Part shown: positions 10,790 through 22,132 of the stretch, piece after piece
Layout: each line of letters begins with the position of its first letter
How positions within the stretch are numbered: position 1 is the first letter of the stretch
NCBI GenBank assembly: GCA_024114885.1
Contig: CP099428.1
Span: 744,001-808,000 of the forward strand
Source: Septoria linicola
Taxonomy: Eukaryota; Ascomycota; Dothideomycetes; Mycosphaerellales; Mycosphaerellaceae
DNA: 64,000 bases
Direction: 5' to 3'
The notes under the pieces: model-generated
The model's input: the letters and a program-made list of their open reading frames with translations, nothing else
What the model was told of the DNA's origin: nothing
The model's database searches: none
Position numbers and translations under genes: made by a program

Positions 10790-11746
10790 CTACTTCCCAT
10801 ACTTCTGCGCCATAGCAATCAGCGCGCCATCGACATCCTCCGGATGACTGAACGACAAGAAATGCTGTCCGCCTTGCACAACCTGCAGTTTCGCATCGGG
10901 GCTGTTCACAAACAACTTGATTTCCTGCTCCGCGTTTGCGACACTGTACACCGCATCATTCGTGCCATGCAGCCACAGCACCGGACACTTTACATCCGAC
11001 AATCTCGAGTGCAGACCGTCTCGCTCTGCGAGATTGATCGCTGCCATTCGAATTCGACGTCGCCCGTCGTCACCTTGATAGTTCTCCTTGATAGTCTTAC
11101 GCCAGAACTCTCGGACGTCCTTGGGACACCCAGTGCCAAAGCCGATGTCAATCAGGAAGTCGCAGTACTCTGTCGCAGGTTCGAAGTCCGGGGTAGCTTT
11201 AGTTGTGGTCCAGGCGGAGATGTTGTCTTTGAGGAGGGCTGGACCATCCCAACAGCCTAGAGACACGGTGTGTGGGTTCTCATTGTTGAGAGATGTTCCG
11301 AGAGGGATGATACCTGCGATCTGTTGGTGCTCAGATTAGTACTATCGACGAAGTCATAGCAGGGTCGGGGGCATGCGGACCTTGTTTGGAGCAAGTAGTG
11401 CCATCCTCACGGTTATCCAGCCGCCTTGACTAGTGCCCAGAACGAATATTTTTCCGGTGATCTTCAGAGCATCCAGGACTTGCAGGTTCATGATCGCAGT
11501 GTCCCAATATGTGAAGTTTTCCGATTGGGTTCGTGTCTGGCCATGGCCTAGTAGCTCAATAGAGATCAAGTTCAAGGCATCTGTGAGTTTCTTGTTTGCG
11601 TATTGGCTACGGTACAGCTCGGAAGACGTGGTGAAACTGTTCACGAGGACAAGAGTAGGCTTTGAAGCATCGTAGGGATGGGGCATTTGATAGGCGGCCT
11701 CAATGCCTCCAAGGTGAGGAACTTGGACTGTCTTGGTGTTCGGCAT
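10790..11746 (-). CDS. Alpha/beta hydrolase
   Basis: Exons in gene order are 11746-11381 and 11320-10790, with a 60-nt phase-0 intron between APNK and IAGII. The 298-residue product has the full alpha/beta-hydrolase set: oxyanion-loop region LVLVNSF, nucleophile elbow GTSQGG (Ser106), acid Asp244 in LHGTND and His275 in GGQHF. There is no signal peptide, so it is probably cytosolic. It resembles the lactonase/esterase type of the family; the substrate cannot be read from sequence. Confidence 0.8.
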
Positions 11747-12861
11747 GATTCGTGCGGTTCATTTGTGATCTTCTGTGTCTGTATTGCAACTCTTCGAGAT
11801 CAGGACTTGACCGTCGAGAGAGTGGCTACATATAGCAATTTGAAGGCTGGCATTTCTGCTCAAGAGCGGGGTCGAGTGACGAAGGCAGCGCCGTGTAGTG
11901 GTAAGAGAGTTTGCGGACGGGCGGTTCTTTCGATCTGGTGGAGGATGATGTGTGAAAGTGTAGGTCGTACCTTCAGAAAGTAGCCTCACGTGTGTTGAGG
12001 CCGGAGAAGTCTCGGGCTCTACGAGTTGTCCTTCTCCGCAGCTTTATTGTGTGTTACCACGACATGACTTCATTCGAGCTGTCATACCAGAGAATCGGAC
12101 AACTCCGGCTCTACACGGATGAGCTTTCAGCCACAATGTTCTCCGCTTCTCCTCTTTGCATGCAACGCCTTTCAATGCGGCTTGTCGATCGATCTGGAGG
12201 GGTAGGTGATGGTCGCGTTGTACTGTGATGGTTATCATAAGTTCTCGTAGAGCAGCCTGTTAGCTAATCACGCTGGTCAATAGAGGGCCACGAGGGGAGC
12301 TCTAGCGGCCACTTTCCGCGATACTAGGAATCGTATGCTCTGGCTCGAGGGTGGTAAGGCAACGGCTATTGGCCTGTCTCGTTCTTGTTGGCTCAAGCGC
12401 CGTGTTGCACTAGATTTGCTCGATGCAGTGAGGGGTAGGGCTTGGAAGCAGGGGTCAATCACCTCCGCTTAGGCCTGGTACATCTAAGTCTTCTCATTGG
12501 CGGTAAGGCAGAGTATACGGTCCCTACAGCCGACACTTCTAGAGCAAGTAGGAGAGGCTGCAGTTTTGATCAGTACTGAACGAATGTTGGGTTTTCCATT
12601 GAGGAGCTGTACTGACCAAAATCATGGACTCACGATCCGAAGCCTCGTTCATGTTACGCAAAGGCGAGACGTCCAATAATGCGAATTCGCAGAGCATAGC
12701 CTTATCAGCCTCTGCATCACCCTATCTTCGGTACCGAGGAGGGAGGGATCGCGCTCGCTCGAAAGAAGACAGGAAAGCCCTGCGGATGTCTCTCCAATCC
12801 ATAGATAGAATACGCTCGTTCAAACACGCTGATGTCAGACGTAGCGACGGCCTGCTAATGC
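11747..12861. other. Gene-poor stretch
   Basis: Only short frames on both strands, none with recognisable features. It contains the upstream region of the alpha/beta hydrolase. Confidence 0.4.
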
Positions 12862-13658
12862 CTAGCTCTTCCCGCTATTCCTGCTCTTCATCTGCGCCAC
12901 ATAGTCCGGATCAACGATGTGCACATCCAAATCGCCCTTCTCCTTTGGTTGCTCGTACAGCTTCCATGCCTCTTCAGCGATGTTCCTCGCAGTAGTCACC
13001 TTTGCATCGTCCGATACCACTCCTTGCACCACAATGAGAGCACAATGCACGCCTTGCTGTTGGTACTCCTTGTGCATTGCGTGGACGAAGTTGTACTGAC
13101 CGGCCTTGCCAGCTGATAGCGAGAAGAGATTAGGCAAGGGATTCTTGTACAGCCCGCCGCTGGTTACGAGGAATGAGGGGACGTGGTAGCTGCTGCGTTG
13201 GGCGGTGTCGAGGAGTTTGGGGATGGCCCATTGGGCGACTGAGTAGAGGCTGATCATTGTGATCTGGAGTGTCGTTAGCACTGCTTAGCAGCAAGGTCAC
13301 CAGATCATACCTGAAGGGCTGACTTGTAGTCTTTGACCGGAAACTTCAACATCTCGCTCTTCTCGACTCTTGCAGCGTTGTACAGCACTGCTTCTACTGA
13401 TTGATCTCCTAGGCGATCATCGATCTCTTCCAGTGACTTTGCAACTGTCTCGTCCTTGGAAAGGTCGATTTGGATGGTGATAATCTCGGCGCTAGACGCT
13501 TTGGACTTGACAAACTCGGCATCTTCTTTGAGACGATCTGTACTTCTGGAAAGCAGGACAATCTTGGAAAAGCCACGCTCGGCGAAAAGTGCCGCGACGT
13601 TGCGGCCGATGCCAGGACCTGAGCCGAACACAATGAGGGCGCCGTGACCTGAAGCCAT
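12862..13658 (-). CDS. Atypical short-chain dehydrogenase/reductase
   Basis: Exons in gene order are 13658-13311 and 13263-12862, joined over a 47-nt phase-0 intron. The 249 residues start with a Rossmann motif (GSGPGIG) and contain IDLSKDE and LYNAARV in place of the usual NNAG. The active-site region reads SLSAGKAGQ: the Lys of YxxxK is present but the Tyr position is Leu. Enzymes of this type are often called atypical SDRs and may lack classical reductase activity. ATG 13658 was chosen because the residues before it (open to 13706) lack family resemblance. Confidence 0.75.
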
Positions 13659-14051
13659 GTTGATCAAGCTGAGAGTGGTGGTGAGTCTGAGGGACGACAA
13701 TACCACAAGAGATCTATGGGACTTTGTTCTGGAGCTAAAGCAGCAAAGGCGGGACCTTACAGCTTCAGCTTCACTGACGCAATGATCTTCAGAGGAGAGT
13801 TTGGGAAGCTATAGCAAAGTCCGTCTTAGCTCCGGTTCAATGGGGAGAAAAGCAGGTCTGAGCAAAGAACTGCCTTGCAGAGCCTTTACTTGCTGCACAC
13901 GTAGTAGTGAGTTGTCTTATGCGAACTGTAGAACGATCGCCAGCGGCATCTGACGAGGATGTTTGGTTCGATTCGAGTTTGACAGGGTAAATGTTGTGCT
14001 CAACGTATCTGTCTGTACTTTGGAAAGTATCCCGATGATATGCAGGACCTT

Positions 14052-15057
14052 TTAATCGGCATCAGTGGGATCCCAGTCTGCAGAAGGTCAGTATTAGCAT
14101 CACTTCCTTCTACTGTCCAGAACGACAGTCCTTTCTCACGACGATTCCTGTACTCACCAGTGACCAGCCCCTCATCCAGGCCGTCCATTCTCGTCACATC
14201 TTCCTCACTGATTTCAAACTCTCCCACCTGTGCATTCTCCTCTATCCTCTCTTTCCTCACGCTCTTTGGCAGCGGCACATAGCCATGCTGTAGACTCCAC
14301 CTCACCAACAGCTGCCCACTGGTGCAGTTATACTTCTTGGCCAACTCGACGATCACAGGATGCTCCATGCGCAGAGCTCGAGCGAGGGGAGCGTAAGCTT
14401 CGACTGTGATGTTGTTTTTGATGCAGTGCTGGGCGAGAGTGGTGCGGGTGTTGAAGGGGTGGACTTCGATTTGGTTGACGGAAGGCAGGTGCCGGGGTGA
14501 GGAGGCGAGGAGTTCGTCAATCTGGACTTGTCAGTATGTTGGTTGATACAGCGGTGGATAGGATGAGAACATACGTGCTTCTCGCCGTAGTTGGAGACAC
14601 CTCCAATCTTGACCTCTCCAGCATCAATAGCATCTTCTACTGCTCGCCAGCTTTCGAGACGGTCTCGCTTCCCGCCATAGGGGCTGTGGAGGAGGAAAAG
14701 ATCGATGTAGCCCAGTCCACACTCCTTGACACTTTTCCGGATACTTTTCCTCGCTCGATCATAATCGCTGTTACTTGCGAGCTTCGTCGTGTAATGTATA
14801 TCTTCTCTCTTCACTTCAGGATGTTCCTTAAGCCAGCTCTGAACTGCATTGCCGACTTCTTGCTCGTTACGATACATCTGTGCAGAGTCCACAGCTCGAT
14901 AGCCTGCATCTAGAGCATACTTGACAGCCTGGGAAGCTTCCTTGCCATTCATCAGGTATACGCCCAAGTGGATCCGAGGCATGGACTTGCCATTGTTGAG
15001 GGTCACGCGGGAGGCGAGGGAGAAGGATTCGGAGGCCATCTTGGTCAGTGAAGACAT
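14052..15057 (-). CDS. Aldo-keto reductase
   Basis: Exons in gene order are 15057-14575, 14521-14158 and 14077-14052, with introns of 53 nt (phase 0) and 80 nt (phase 1). The last exon restores the family C-terminus, TDWDPTDAD. The catalytic tetrad is complete: Asp57, Tyr62, Lys92 and His124 (VDSAQMYRN, TTKLA, LLHSPYGG). The 290-residue protein fits NADPH-dependent reductases acting on aldehydes and ketones (AKR5-like). It follows the atypical SDR gene on the same strand with 0.4 kb between them. Confidence 0.85.
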
Positions 15058-15788
15058 GTATGACACGAGAATTGTATGTTCAAGGATAGAGAAATGGAAG
15101 AGAGGGAGTGAGGCATTGGACTACGATGAACTGGCTGCTCACCATGACGTTGCCGTTGCCCGTGAACAGCCGGAGATGTCGGTCTCAACGCCTATACTTC
15201 TCTTTGATGTCGTGGTGTGTGCAGCGACATTTGGAGATGTGAGCAGCATCTAGATCTGATTTGCACATTCCGGTGATGCTGCGGAGCAGTCTGCACGACG
15301 GTGTCCGCCTCGTGGATGCAAGCAACAAGGTCGCAAAGAGGGCCGATCTTCACACCCATCCACACATCAGCGCCACACGGCCGCCACGATGGTCCGGCGC
15401 GGAGGTCGATGGTCAGCGGCAGGGAGACTCCTTGCAGGACTGGACTGGACCCTTTGTCTTTCGTGCTGGGCTGGCATCAGTTCATGCTCATCGTCACGCA
15501 TGTCTCGCTTCAGCACCAGAGAATGATGAGGCTTTGCACGGCACGAAGGCCTAGAGATGGGTCTTGGAGGTAGGCACATGTGTGGATGTTTCGCATCAAC
15601 ATAAGAAGGGCTATTCCCCAATAGTTTGCCCTGCCCTAGAAGCGCCCTCACATACACCTGCATGACTTCACGACTCGACTCGACTAGTCGACGCCTCTGC
15701 CATTCCGCCTGCGTGTGAACCACCGTCAAACCGAGTTAGGCTCGTGCAGAAACTACTGCCTTCCAGCATAGCAGCATAGCAGTCTATC
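15058..15788. other. Divergent intergenic region
   Basis: It lies between the aldo-keto reductase (minus) and the Asn-rich protein (plus). No supportable coding sequence. Confidence 0.4.
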
Positions 15789-16879
15789 ATGGGCTCTCTC
15801 CCACCGCACGCCAACAACCACAACCATAACAACAACAACAACAACAACAACTCATACCACAACAGCTACTTCCACCCATACAGCAATCACGGACCGAATG
15901 CCCATGGCTCTGGCAACTCCAGCACTCGGCCCTTTGTAGACTCTGCCATGGAGTCGGACCATCCTCCCGCGGCGCCCGTGGGTGTGAGTGTGAGTGATCC
16001 ATCTTTTGACATCCTCGACTGGCATCCCGCCTACTTGAGCTGCCAGCGATACTTCATCGACCACGCCCAGTATGAACCCGGTACGCAAGCAGTATGCGCC
16101 CTCATCAACATCCGCCTGCCTCACCAATGGCTCGACACACCCGTCACTTCCTCGACTGCAGCGGCGCCGGGCGTAGCGGGCCAACACTCGTTCAACTTCA
16201 ATGCCTACTCTCGCGGAGGCAGTAGCGTCAACAGCCCTCGATCACGCGACCGGTCCCGCGACCAGACCAGCAGCAACAACTCAGGTGCTGCTCAGGTCCA
16301 CGTCTCCCCCATTCCCTACATCCGTCGCCTCGTGGTGACAGGCTTCGACAAGGCTGCTATCTTGCATGGCTTCTTCGGCGATGACTACCAGCATGGCATC
16401 TCGCCTCACGTGGAGTGTGAGCGCAGAAATTATCTCTTCGCAGCCAAGCATGGAGGCTGGAGGAGCTGTAAAAAGCAATACGATTCGGGCAGTGGACATG
16501 GCGGAGACGAGACAGTGCCTTTCATGAAGCCATTAGATGAGACCAAGAGCGAAGAGTTGGCTGCTGCTGAGAAGCAGTGGAGTGATTGGCTAGCGATGGA
16601 AGACTGGATGGTCGGCCCACGTGCGCCTGAAGGACAAGAAGGAAGGTCTTTTGAGGACCAGGAGCGGAGAAGTGGAGGTGAGTATTCTTTGCTTTGCTAG
16701 ACCACAAAGTGCAGCATACTGCAGCACTTGGACTGTCGGGCTAAAGCGGAGATACTGAATGGGTGTCCTAACATGCAACTTGTGTAGGAAACCGAAGTCG
16801 AGGTGGCCTGATCGGACATTCGCAAGGTTTGCCCGATGGCCTCCCAGATGGCATCCGCGATGATTATCGCTCACGATAG
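15789..16879 (+). CDS. Conserved fungal protein with Asn-rich N-terminus
   Basis: Exons 15789-16677 and 16788-16879 are joined over a 110-nt phase-1 intron with a CCTAAC branch site; the last exon encodes NRSRGGLIGHSQG and ends YRSR. An AAC repeat near 15828-15850 encodes a poly-Asn run inside an Asn/His-rich start. The core (DWHPAYLSCQRYF, YIRRLVVTGFD, WLAMEDWMVGPRAP) resembles a conserved filamentous-fungal protein that databases have sometimes labelled an apoptosis inhibitor. I would not rely on that label. About 326 residues, no membrane segment. Confidence 0.7.
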
Positions 16880-17339
16880 GAAAGCGGGCGTGGCTTTCAG
16901 GCTGCAGGTCACACAAGGAGATCGAGGTCTCCGCAGCGGGAGTCACTGGAGGGTGCGAGAGCAGGCAAGGTCTCGAACTGGCGCAAAGACAGGAATCGTG
17001 AGGGTATGCCTGCTGCGAATGAGAGTGCATGGAGGCCGCCGGGTGACGGCAGGTGGTGAACCAACCGAACATGGCACAGTGAAGGAGTCTGGTAACAGAC
17101 TAACAGTCTTGTGCAAGTGGAGTCGAAGCACGTGGCCTTCAGCTGGTGTAAGATATGTAAGGAGGCTAATTGGACAGCACTAACACTACAGATTTACGAA
17201 GTATGAATTATTGTATACCTATACATCTTTTTGCCGACTCGCTTCACTGACCTTCTAACCAGACAAGCACAGCCACAGAATCTCGCATGAAGATTTATCA
17301 ACTTGCGATCAGGAACAACAGGCATTACCTCTCGCCACC
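16880..17339. other. Intergenic region
   Basis: No gene or RNA recognised. Confidence 0.4.
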
Positions 17340-18434
17340 ATGGATACGCATATGCGTGTGTCCAGAGCAGCAGAGAAGCTCGCCAAGGATGATCATCTTT
17401 GCGCAGCGACCCGAGTCTTGCAGATTCCAGAGCTGCTACATCAGATTCTCGTCTGCCTTGCAGAACGTTCACGACAGTCTTGGGAGCGGCCACGGCAATC
17501 TTGGGAGCGGCCATCTCGTGGATCGTGGTATCGACACCCGGACATCTGCTGCCTTTTCGTGTTCCAGCGAGTCAATCATTTCTGGTGCAGCACGATCCAA
17601 GACTCAACGCAATTGCGAACAGCTATGTGGCTTATTTCGGATTCCAAAATTCCTCTGCCGAGCAGTCCTGCAACACTGGAAACGATCGGGCCACCGCTCT
17701 TCACCAATATTGAGCCTTTTCCCAAGTCACGCGTGCACCACTTCACGATCGGAGACAAATACATGATAGCCGGCCTCCACCTCGGCTCCTCAGGTACTCG
17801 TTCACAGCCCGGAGCCGTGACCTGGAGCGGCGTAAGCCCCGCCGCGATAAATCTTATCGGAATATCGCACTTTTCCCTTTTCAATCCAATAGCTCGCTTC
17901 TGCGAGTTACGGCTCTTCGATGGCACGAGATACCATATCGCTGGCTTCAGCTTTGGACTAGGCTGCAACCCCTCACAGCCCGGCACGTTGGGTTGGCATG
18001 TGACCCTTGTCAGAAGGGACAAACTCTCACGCTACGCTCCGGAAAGGGATGGCGAGTTGATATGTAAAAAGACTCCGGGAGAGCCACTCGAGTCCTGGCG
18101 AGATGTCTTACTAGCTCAGCCGGGCGGTGCTGGGTACCATATTGACGTGTATGACTTCGAACTGTGGCATGAGGGGCGATCGTGCCTTGGGGGCAGAAAC
18201 TTTGGTCCGGGCTGTACACTTGGTGAGGTGGCCAGGTTTGTGCGCTCGTGTCATCGATTGTGCTGGCGGCCAAAGACGGAGCCACAATGGGAAAAGGAGT
18301 GGCAATTGGAGAAGCTGCTGCCACCACTGGAGGAGCATCAAGCGTGGGTCGGCGACGGTGCGAGAAGAATCTACCATCCGTTACGGCACTGGCAGAAGGT
18401 GAATTCCGTGGATATGTTTGAGCCTTGGGACTGA
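17340..18434 (+). CDS. F-box-like protein with a seven-residue internal duplication
   Basis: ATG 17340 has a strong context (CACCATGG). An F-box-like start (VLQIPELLHQILVCL) is followed by a helix around FVFQRVNHFW, as in many fungal F-box proteins where the rest of the chain is poorly conserved. The heptad RQSWERP occurs twice in a row, from a 21-bp direct repeat near 17478-17520. The remaining sequence, rich in Gly, Trp and Arg, has no domain I recognise. 364 residues, single exon. Confidence 0.6.
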   Translation: MDTHMRVSRAAEKLAKDDHLCAATRVLQIPELLHQILVCLAERSRQSWERPRQSWERPSRGSWYRHPDICCLFVFQRVNHFWCSTIQDSTQLRTAMWLISDSKIPLPSSPATLETIGPPLFTNIEPFPKSRVHHFTIGDKYMIAGLHLGSSGTRSQPGAVTWSGVSPAAINLIGISHFSLFNPIARFCELRLFDGTRYHIAGFSFGLGCNPSQPGTLGWHVTLVRRDKLSRYAPERDGELICKKTPGEPLESWRDVLLAQPGGAGYHIDVYDFELWHEGRSCLGGRNFGPGCTLGEVARFVRSCHRLCWRPKTEPQWEKEWQLEKLLPPLEEHQAWVGDGARRIYHPLRHWQKVNSVDMFEPWD

Positions 18435-20298
18435 TCGTTACTGTCGGCTGCCCTGCGTTCTTGGAAAGCACGATCTGCCGAATTTTGCGTCGAGGAGTAT
18501 CTGAAGAGCTGGAGTATGAGTCAAAATCAACGCGAGGGCAGATGAGTGGGTGTAGTCATGAACATCCGGTTGAGTCACAACAAACACTTGAGAGCAAAAA
18601 GGCGTTAGTGCTGCGCGCACATCAGAAGTCAGAAGCGAGCAAAACTCTTGGCATTGTTGGAGTACATATCGAGTGGGAACCTTCATTTGCGCATACTGGA
18701 ACGAACACCACTACGTCGATACATACCGCGAACCGCTACAGAAGTGCCAACAAAATTGTAACACCTTGTGCCCTGAACTATCATCACCGTGACAAGGCGT
18801 GATTCGAAGCTCGAATCGAGGAACGTTACCGTCCCCAGGTCCATAGTCAACAGTCGTAGCAGTAGGGCGACAGAAGAAATCCCACTAGACCAAAGAGGTC
18901 TTGTTTGTGTTCTGGTGGAACAGTTAGCAAGAAACGTGCGCGTATCTAATGACTACATTGTGGCTGCAGCAAGCTTGAGGCACTTCCCAGCTTTGCTTCA
19001 CTTGTGGGTGGCGCAGTCCACGGTGTTCCAACGCATGATCCCGATATTCTTTCCACTCTAAGTGCCGCAAGCACAATGCAGACACTGGTTTGGAAGTCTG
19101 TTAGCAACGTGCCTCGCAGCTGGGAGGGGTGGTGCACGTCTGGATCAGGGGTTACCCTCTCACTCTTGCCATCCGCGCCCCCTGCACAGTGCATGCATCT
19201 CGAAATACTTCGCTCGTGTCAGTGGGCGCTGAACCAGATCAGCTGGATTTCTACTGCCACGGTCACCGCGCACATGTGGAGAAAGACATGATAAGGCGCG
19301 ACAAGTTGGCTGCGTCCACATGCAACGAATGCTCCATCTCCATCTAACGCGAAAAGCTTCGTCTCTTGCAGTCGCCTCTCAGCCGTGCCGCCTGGCGACT
19401 GCTTCGCACGGTATCCTCTGAGCATCGGAGAATGATCGGGCCCATCTTGCTATTGTGTTTTGCTTGCTGAGAAGCAAGCGCTCCTCCCGCTTCATGAGTG
19501 TATCGTTTCGTCTAAGCAGCTCCATCTGATCAGCTATCTCAGTTCAGGTACGACGGGAATCCTGGATACGCAGATGTCATCGAACAGTGGAGAGGCATGG
19601 AGTATGAGACACGTAGTGCGAATACATCCCATTCAGATGTGATCAGGATGAGCACAAGTTTGTACCGGGCGCTCTCTCTGTCTGCACGATCGTCTCTCTC
19701 TCGAACCAGAGCGCGACCCCTGGCGGCGTAGCGAGCTTCGCAAGCCGGAGGCGGGCTGTAGGTGAGCCCTGAACGAAGCCCGGAAGGGTGAGAAAGTCGC
19801 TCCCAATGCTCCCAATCTACATGACTGGGACTTTGCACACCGTGTCCCTCCCCATGATATGTTCGTCCAGGGCATTCAACATCCAGACGATGCAGATCGA
19901 CTCGCGCGAGACATGGCGAGCGAAGTATGGTTGTAAGTGCAGCTATCGCTTACGGACCCCTGTCACTTCATACATACCGCAATTGAAGGTGCATTACAGC
20001 TGCAGAGACCCAAACAAAGATGGCTGGAGAAACATGGGCAGATTCTTCTCTGATTTATCATTTCTGTTGTCTACCAAGCCACTCATCATCCAACCAGCAC
20101 CGCGCGCGAAAAGCAGAAAACCACGAGCACTATGGCGGGCGAAGTAGAGAGTTTGGCTTACACGCCCTGTCTGCTGGTCTGTGATGGCGGAGTAGGCACA
20201 CATGCTCCCTTTTTGCTCGACTTCCAAACTGATTTTGCGTGTAGTCTGCCCACGGGACGTTCACCGTTCAACGCGACTCCACAAGCTCGGCGAGCGCC
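18435..20298. other. Gene-poor stretch of 1.9 kb
   Basis: Many short overlapping frames on both strands, none with a signal peptide, domain or convincing splice model. Confidence 0.4.
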
Positions 20299-20778
20299 AT
20301 GCTACTAGATGGAAACCCGTGGCTGCACTTGAATGTTGCCGATCACTCGAACGACAAGCACGATTTGCCAAAATTGCGATGGGTGAAAGTCCCACTCGAA
20401 GCATGCCATCGCGCAGAATGCAAGACTGGTGAGATTTATCACACTGCCACTTACCAGCTTGCAACAGATCTCCAAGGATGGGTCGACCACTACGCCATCG
20501 AGTTTCAAGACCGCAGATATCGGGTCACCAGCCGCGAAGGGAGTGGCTGGTCGTGGGCTTCCCAACACTCTTCAAACTTGCAGGTACAGACAGAAAGACC
20601 GACGATAGGCACAGAGGAAGCATCACCAGCAAAACGCACGAAGGTCGAGCGTGCACCGACTTCAGCAGACCAGTGTATCGAGCCGAGAGATATGCTCTAC
20701 AAGCAAGATAACATGCGAAAGATGGTCAAGCGAGCCCAGAAGATCATGGCTGCTAAACCTGAGGGCACTGCTCGATGA
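20299..20778 (+). CDS. Hypothetical protein
   Basis: An intact 159-codon frame from ATG. The sequence has a mixed, soluble-protein look (LPKLRWVKVPLEACHRAEC, WVDHYAIEFQDRRYRV) and a basic stretch, SPAKRTKVERAP, that could act as a nuclear signal. I do not recognise a family. Confidence 0.45.
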   Translation: MLLDGNPWLHLNVADHSNDKHDLPKLRWVKVPLEACHRAECKTGEIYHTATYQLATDLQGWVDHYAIEFQDRRYRVTSREGSGWSWASQHSSNLQVQTERPTIGTEEASPAKRTKVERAPTSADQCIEPRDMLYKQDNMRKMVKRAQKIMAAKPEGTAR

Positions 20779-21099
20779 GTCGGATCGACTAGACGAAGAA
20801 TGATGAAGAGTATGTGCATCGCAAGTCGTGCCACTCGATCCGTCTTCAATGGACAGATGAAGCCGAAGTGATCCTCTGAATCGGATCCCGGCCAGATCTA
20901 AGGTTGCATGGATCCTCGTAGCGCCAAAGGTGGACCAGCGGGGTGCGGCGCAGTGCGCTAGATGTAGATCTTCCAAAGCTGGGATCTTCAACATCATGTC
21001 ACATACGATGATCCTATCCCCTAGCACTGGCTATAATTGACCGAAATGTACTCCGAAGGTCTTTCTTAGGGATAGCTTGGTACATCAGCAGAAAGCAGC
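20779..21099. other. Intergenic region
   Basis: Short spacer upstream of the RING gene; nothing recognised. Confidence 0.4.
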
Positions 21100-21924
21100 A
21101 TGGACACCTACATTACAATTGAGAAGATCATGGAACAAAAGACCAAACAGCAGCGCCCAACTCTTGACAACTTCAATCCATACATGATCTACTTCCTGTA
21201 TGCCGTTATCTGCAATTTGTTCATGCGATGGCAACACAGATCCTGGACATCTCGACTAGCAGACTTGGCCGTTACCATCTTCTGCTTGACACTCCGGCGC
21301 ACCCATCACGAGCTACTGTCACTCGGAATATCTGTCGCATACACAACTTGGACACTCTTGCCGGGCACATTGCGTAGCATGAACTTGCCGAGTCATGTCG
21401 CATTCATGCGCAACTTGAGATTACTTCCTATTAGGGAGAGCGATGCAGATGAGGCGGAGCTTGAATGCAAGATCTGCTGGGCCGACAAATCCCATCTCGC
21501 AGAACTTCCTTGCGGCCACAACTACTACTGCCGAGACTGTCTGGAGCTGATGGGTCACCACTTCCACACCGCATGTCCCATATGTCGACGTCCACTATTC
21601 AGCATGCACGATCGTGCGATCTTCATCTTGACGAAAGGAAGTATCGTATGCGCAGCGGTGAATGCTTCGCTGCTGGGACTTGTTGGAGTGGTGGAAGTTC
21701 AGAGAGGTGATTACACCAGCGGCACGCTCTCGATCCGCTCGCTAGGTGGTATGGGGTGGTATTTGTGGTTTGTCGGTGTGTTGATACGGACCTGTGGCGA
21801 GCATTGGTGGAGGGGTGCGCCGAGTGCACAGAGTACGGCATCTTTAACGGCGGCATGTGTTGCTGCGGGGACAGGAGTCGTGAATCTGGCGAGCCTGGTG
21901 TGGAGGATGAGAACTCTGCATTGA
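21100..21924 (+). CDS. Membrane-anchored RING-finger protein (probable E3 ligase)
   Basis: A C3HC4 RING finger is complete, with ligands Cys123, Cys126, Cys138, His140, Cys144, Cys147, Cys159 and Cys162 (CKIC, LPCGH, CRDC, CPIC). RING domains bind E2 enzymes and promote ubiquitin transfer. Hydrophobic segments lie before it (around MIYFLYAVICNLF and LGISVAYTTWTLL) and after it (VCAAVNASLLGLVGV, WYLWFVGVLI, ACVAAGTGVVNLA), so it probably sits in an internal membrane. 274 residues, no intron. The substrate is unknown. Confidence 0.8.
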   Translation: MDTYITIEKIMEQKTKQQRPTLDNFNPYMIYFLYAVICNLFMRWQHRSWTSRLADLAVTIFCLTLRRTHHELLSLGISVAYTTWTLLPGTLRSMNLPSHVAFMRNLRLLPIRESDADEAELECKICWADKSHLAELPCGHNYYCRDCLELMGHHFHTACPICRRPLFSMHDRAIFILTKGSIVCAAVNASLLGLVGVVEVQRGDYTSGTLSIRSLGGMGWYLWFVGVLIRTCGEHWWRGAPSAQSTASLTAACVAAGTGVVNLASLVWRMRTLH

Positions 21925-22132
21925 ATTGAGCGCGGAGAACCTGTGATACCGACCAAGGGAGTTCTTGAGTGTGCTGAGGTCAGGCAATGACCGGAAGTCG
22001 GTGGGCAGATTAGTATACCTCGCCGCTTACGGCTGAGGCCAGAAAGGCTTGCATATTAAGATAGCAAAGCAGAGAAGGGCGATCACTGCCTGGTACGTGT
22101 ACTGTCGTTCCTCATTGTCTGTATACTTTCAG

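Noticed and set aside
13955..13980. GGTTCGATTCGAG resembles a tRNA B-box
   Set aside because: The bases around it do not form a T stem, and no acceptor or anticodon arm is nearby.
10790..15057. A metabolic gene cluster from the hydrolase, SDR and aldo-keto reductase
   Set aside because: No polyketide, peptide or terpene backbone enzyme, and no regulator lies nearby. Three generic enzymes on one strand are not enough.
18435..20298. Many frames of 60-120 codons on both strands
   Set aside because: They overlap one another and show no signal peptides, domains or consistent splice structure.
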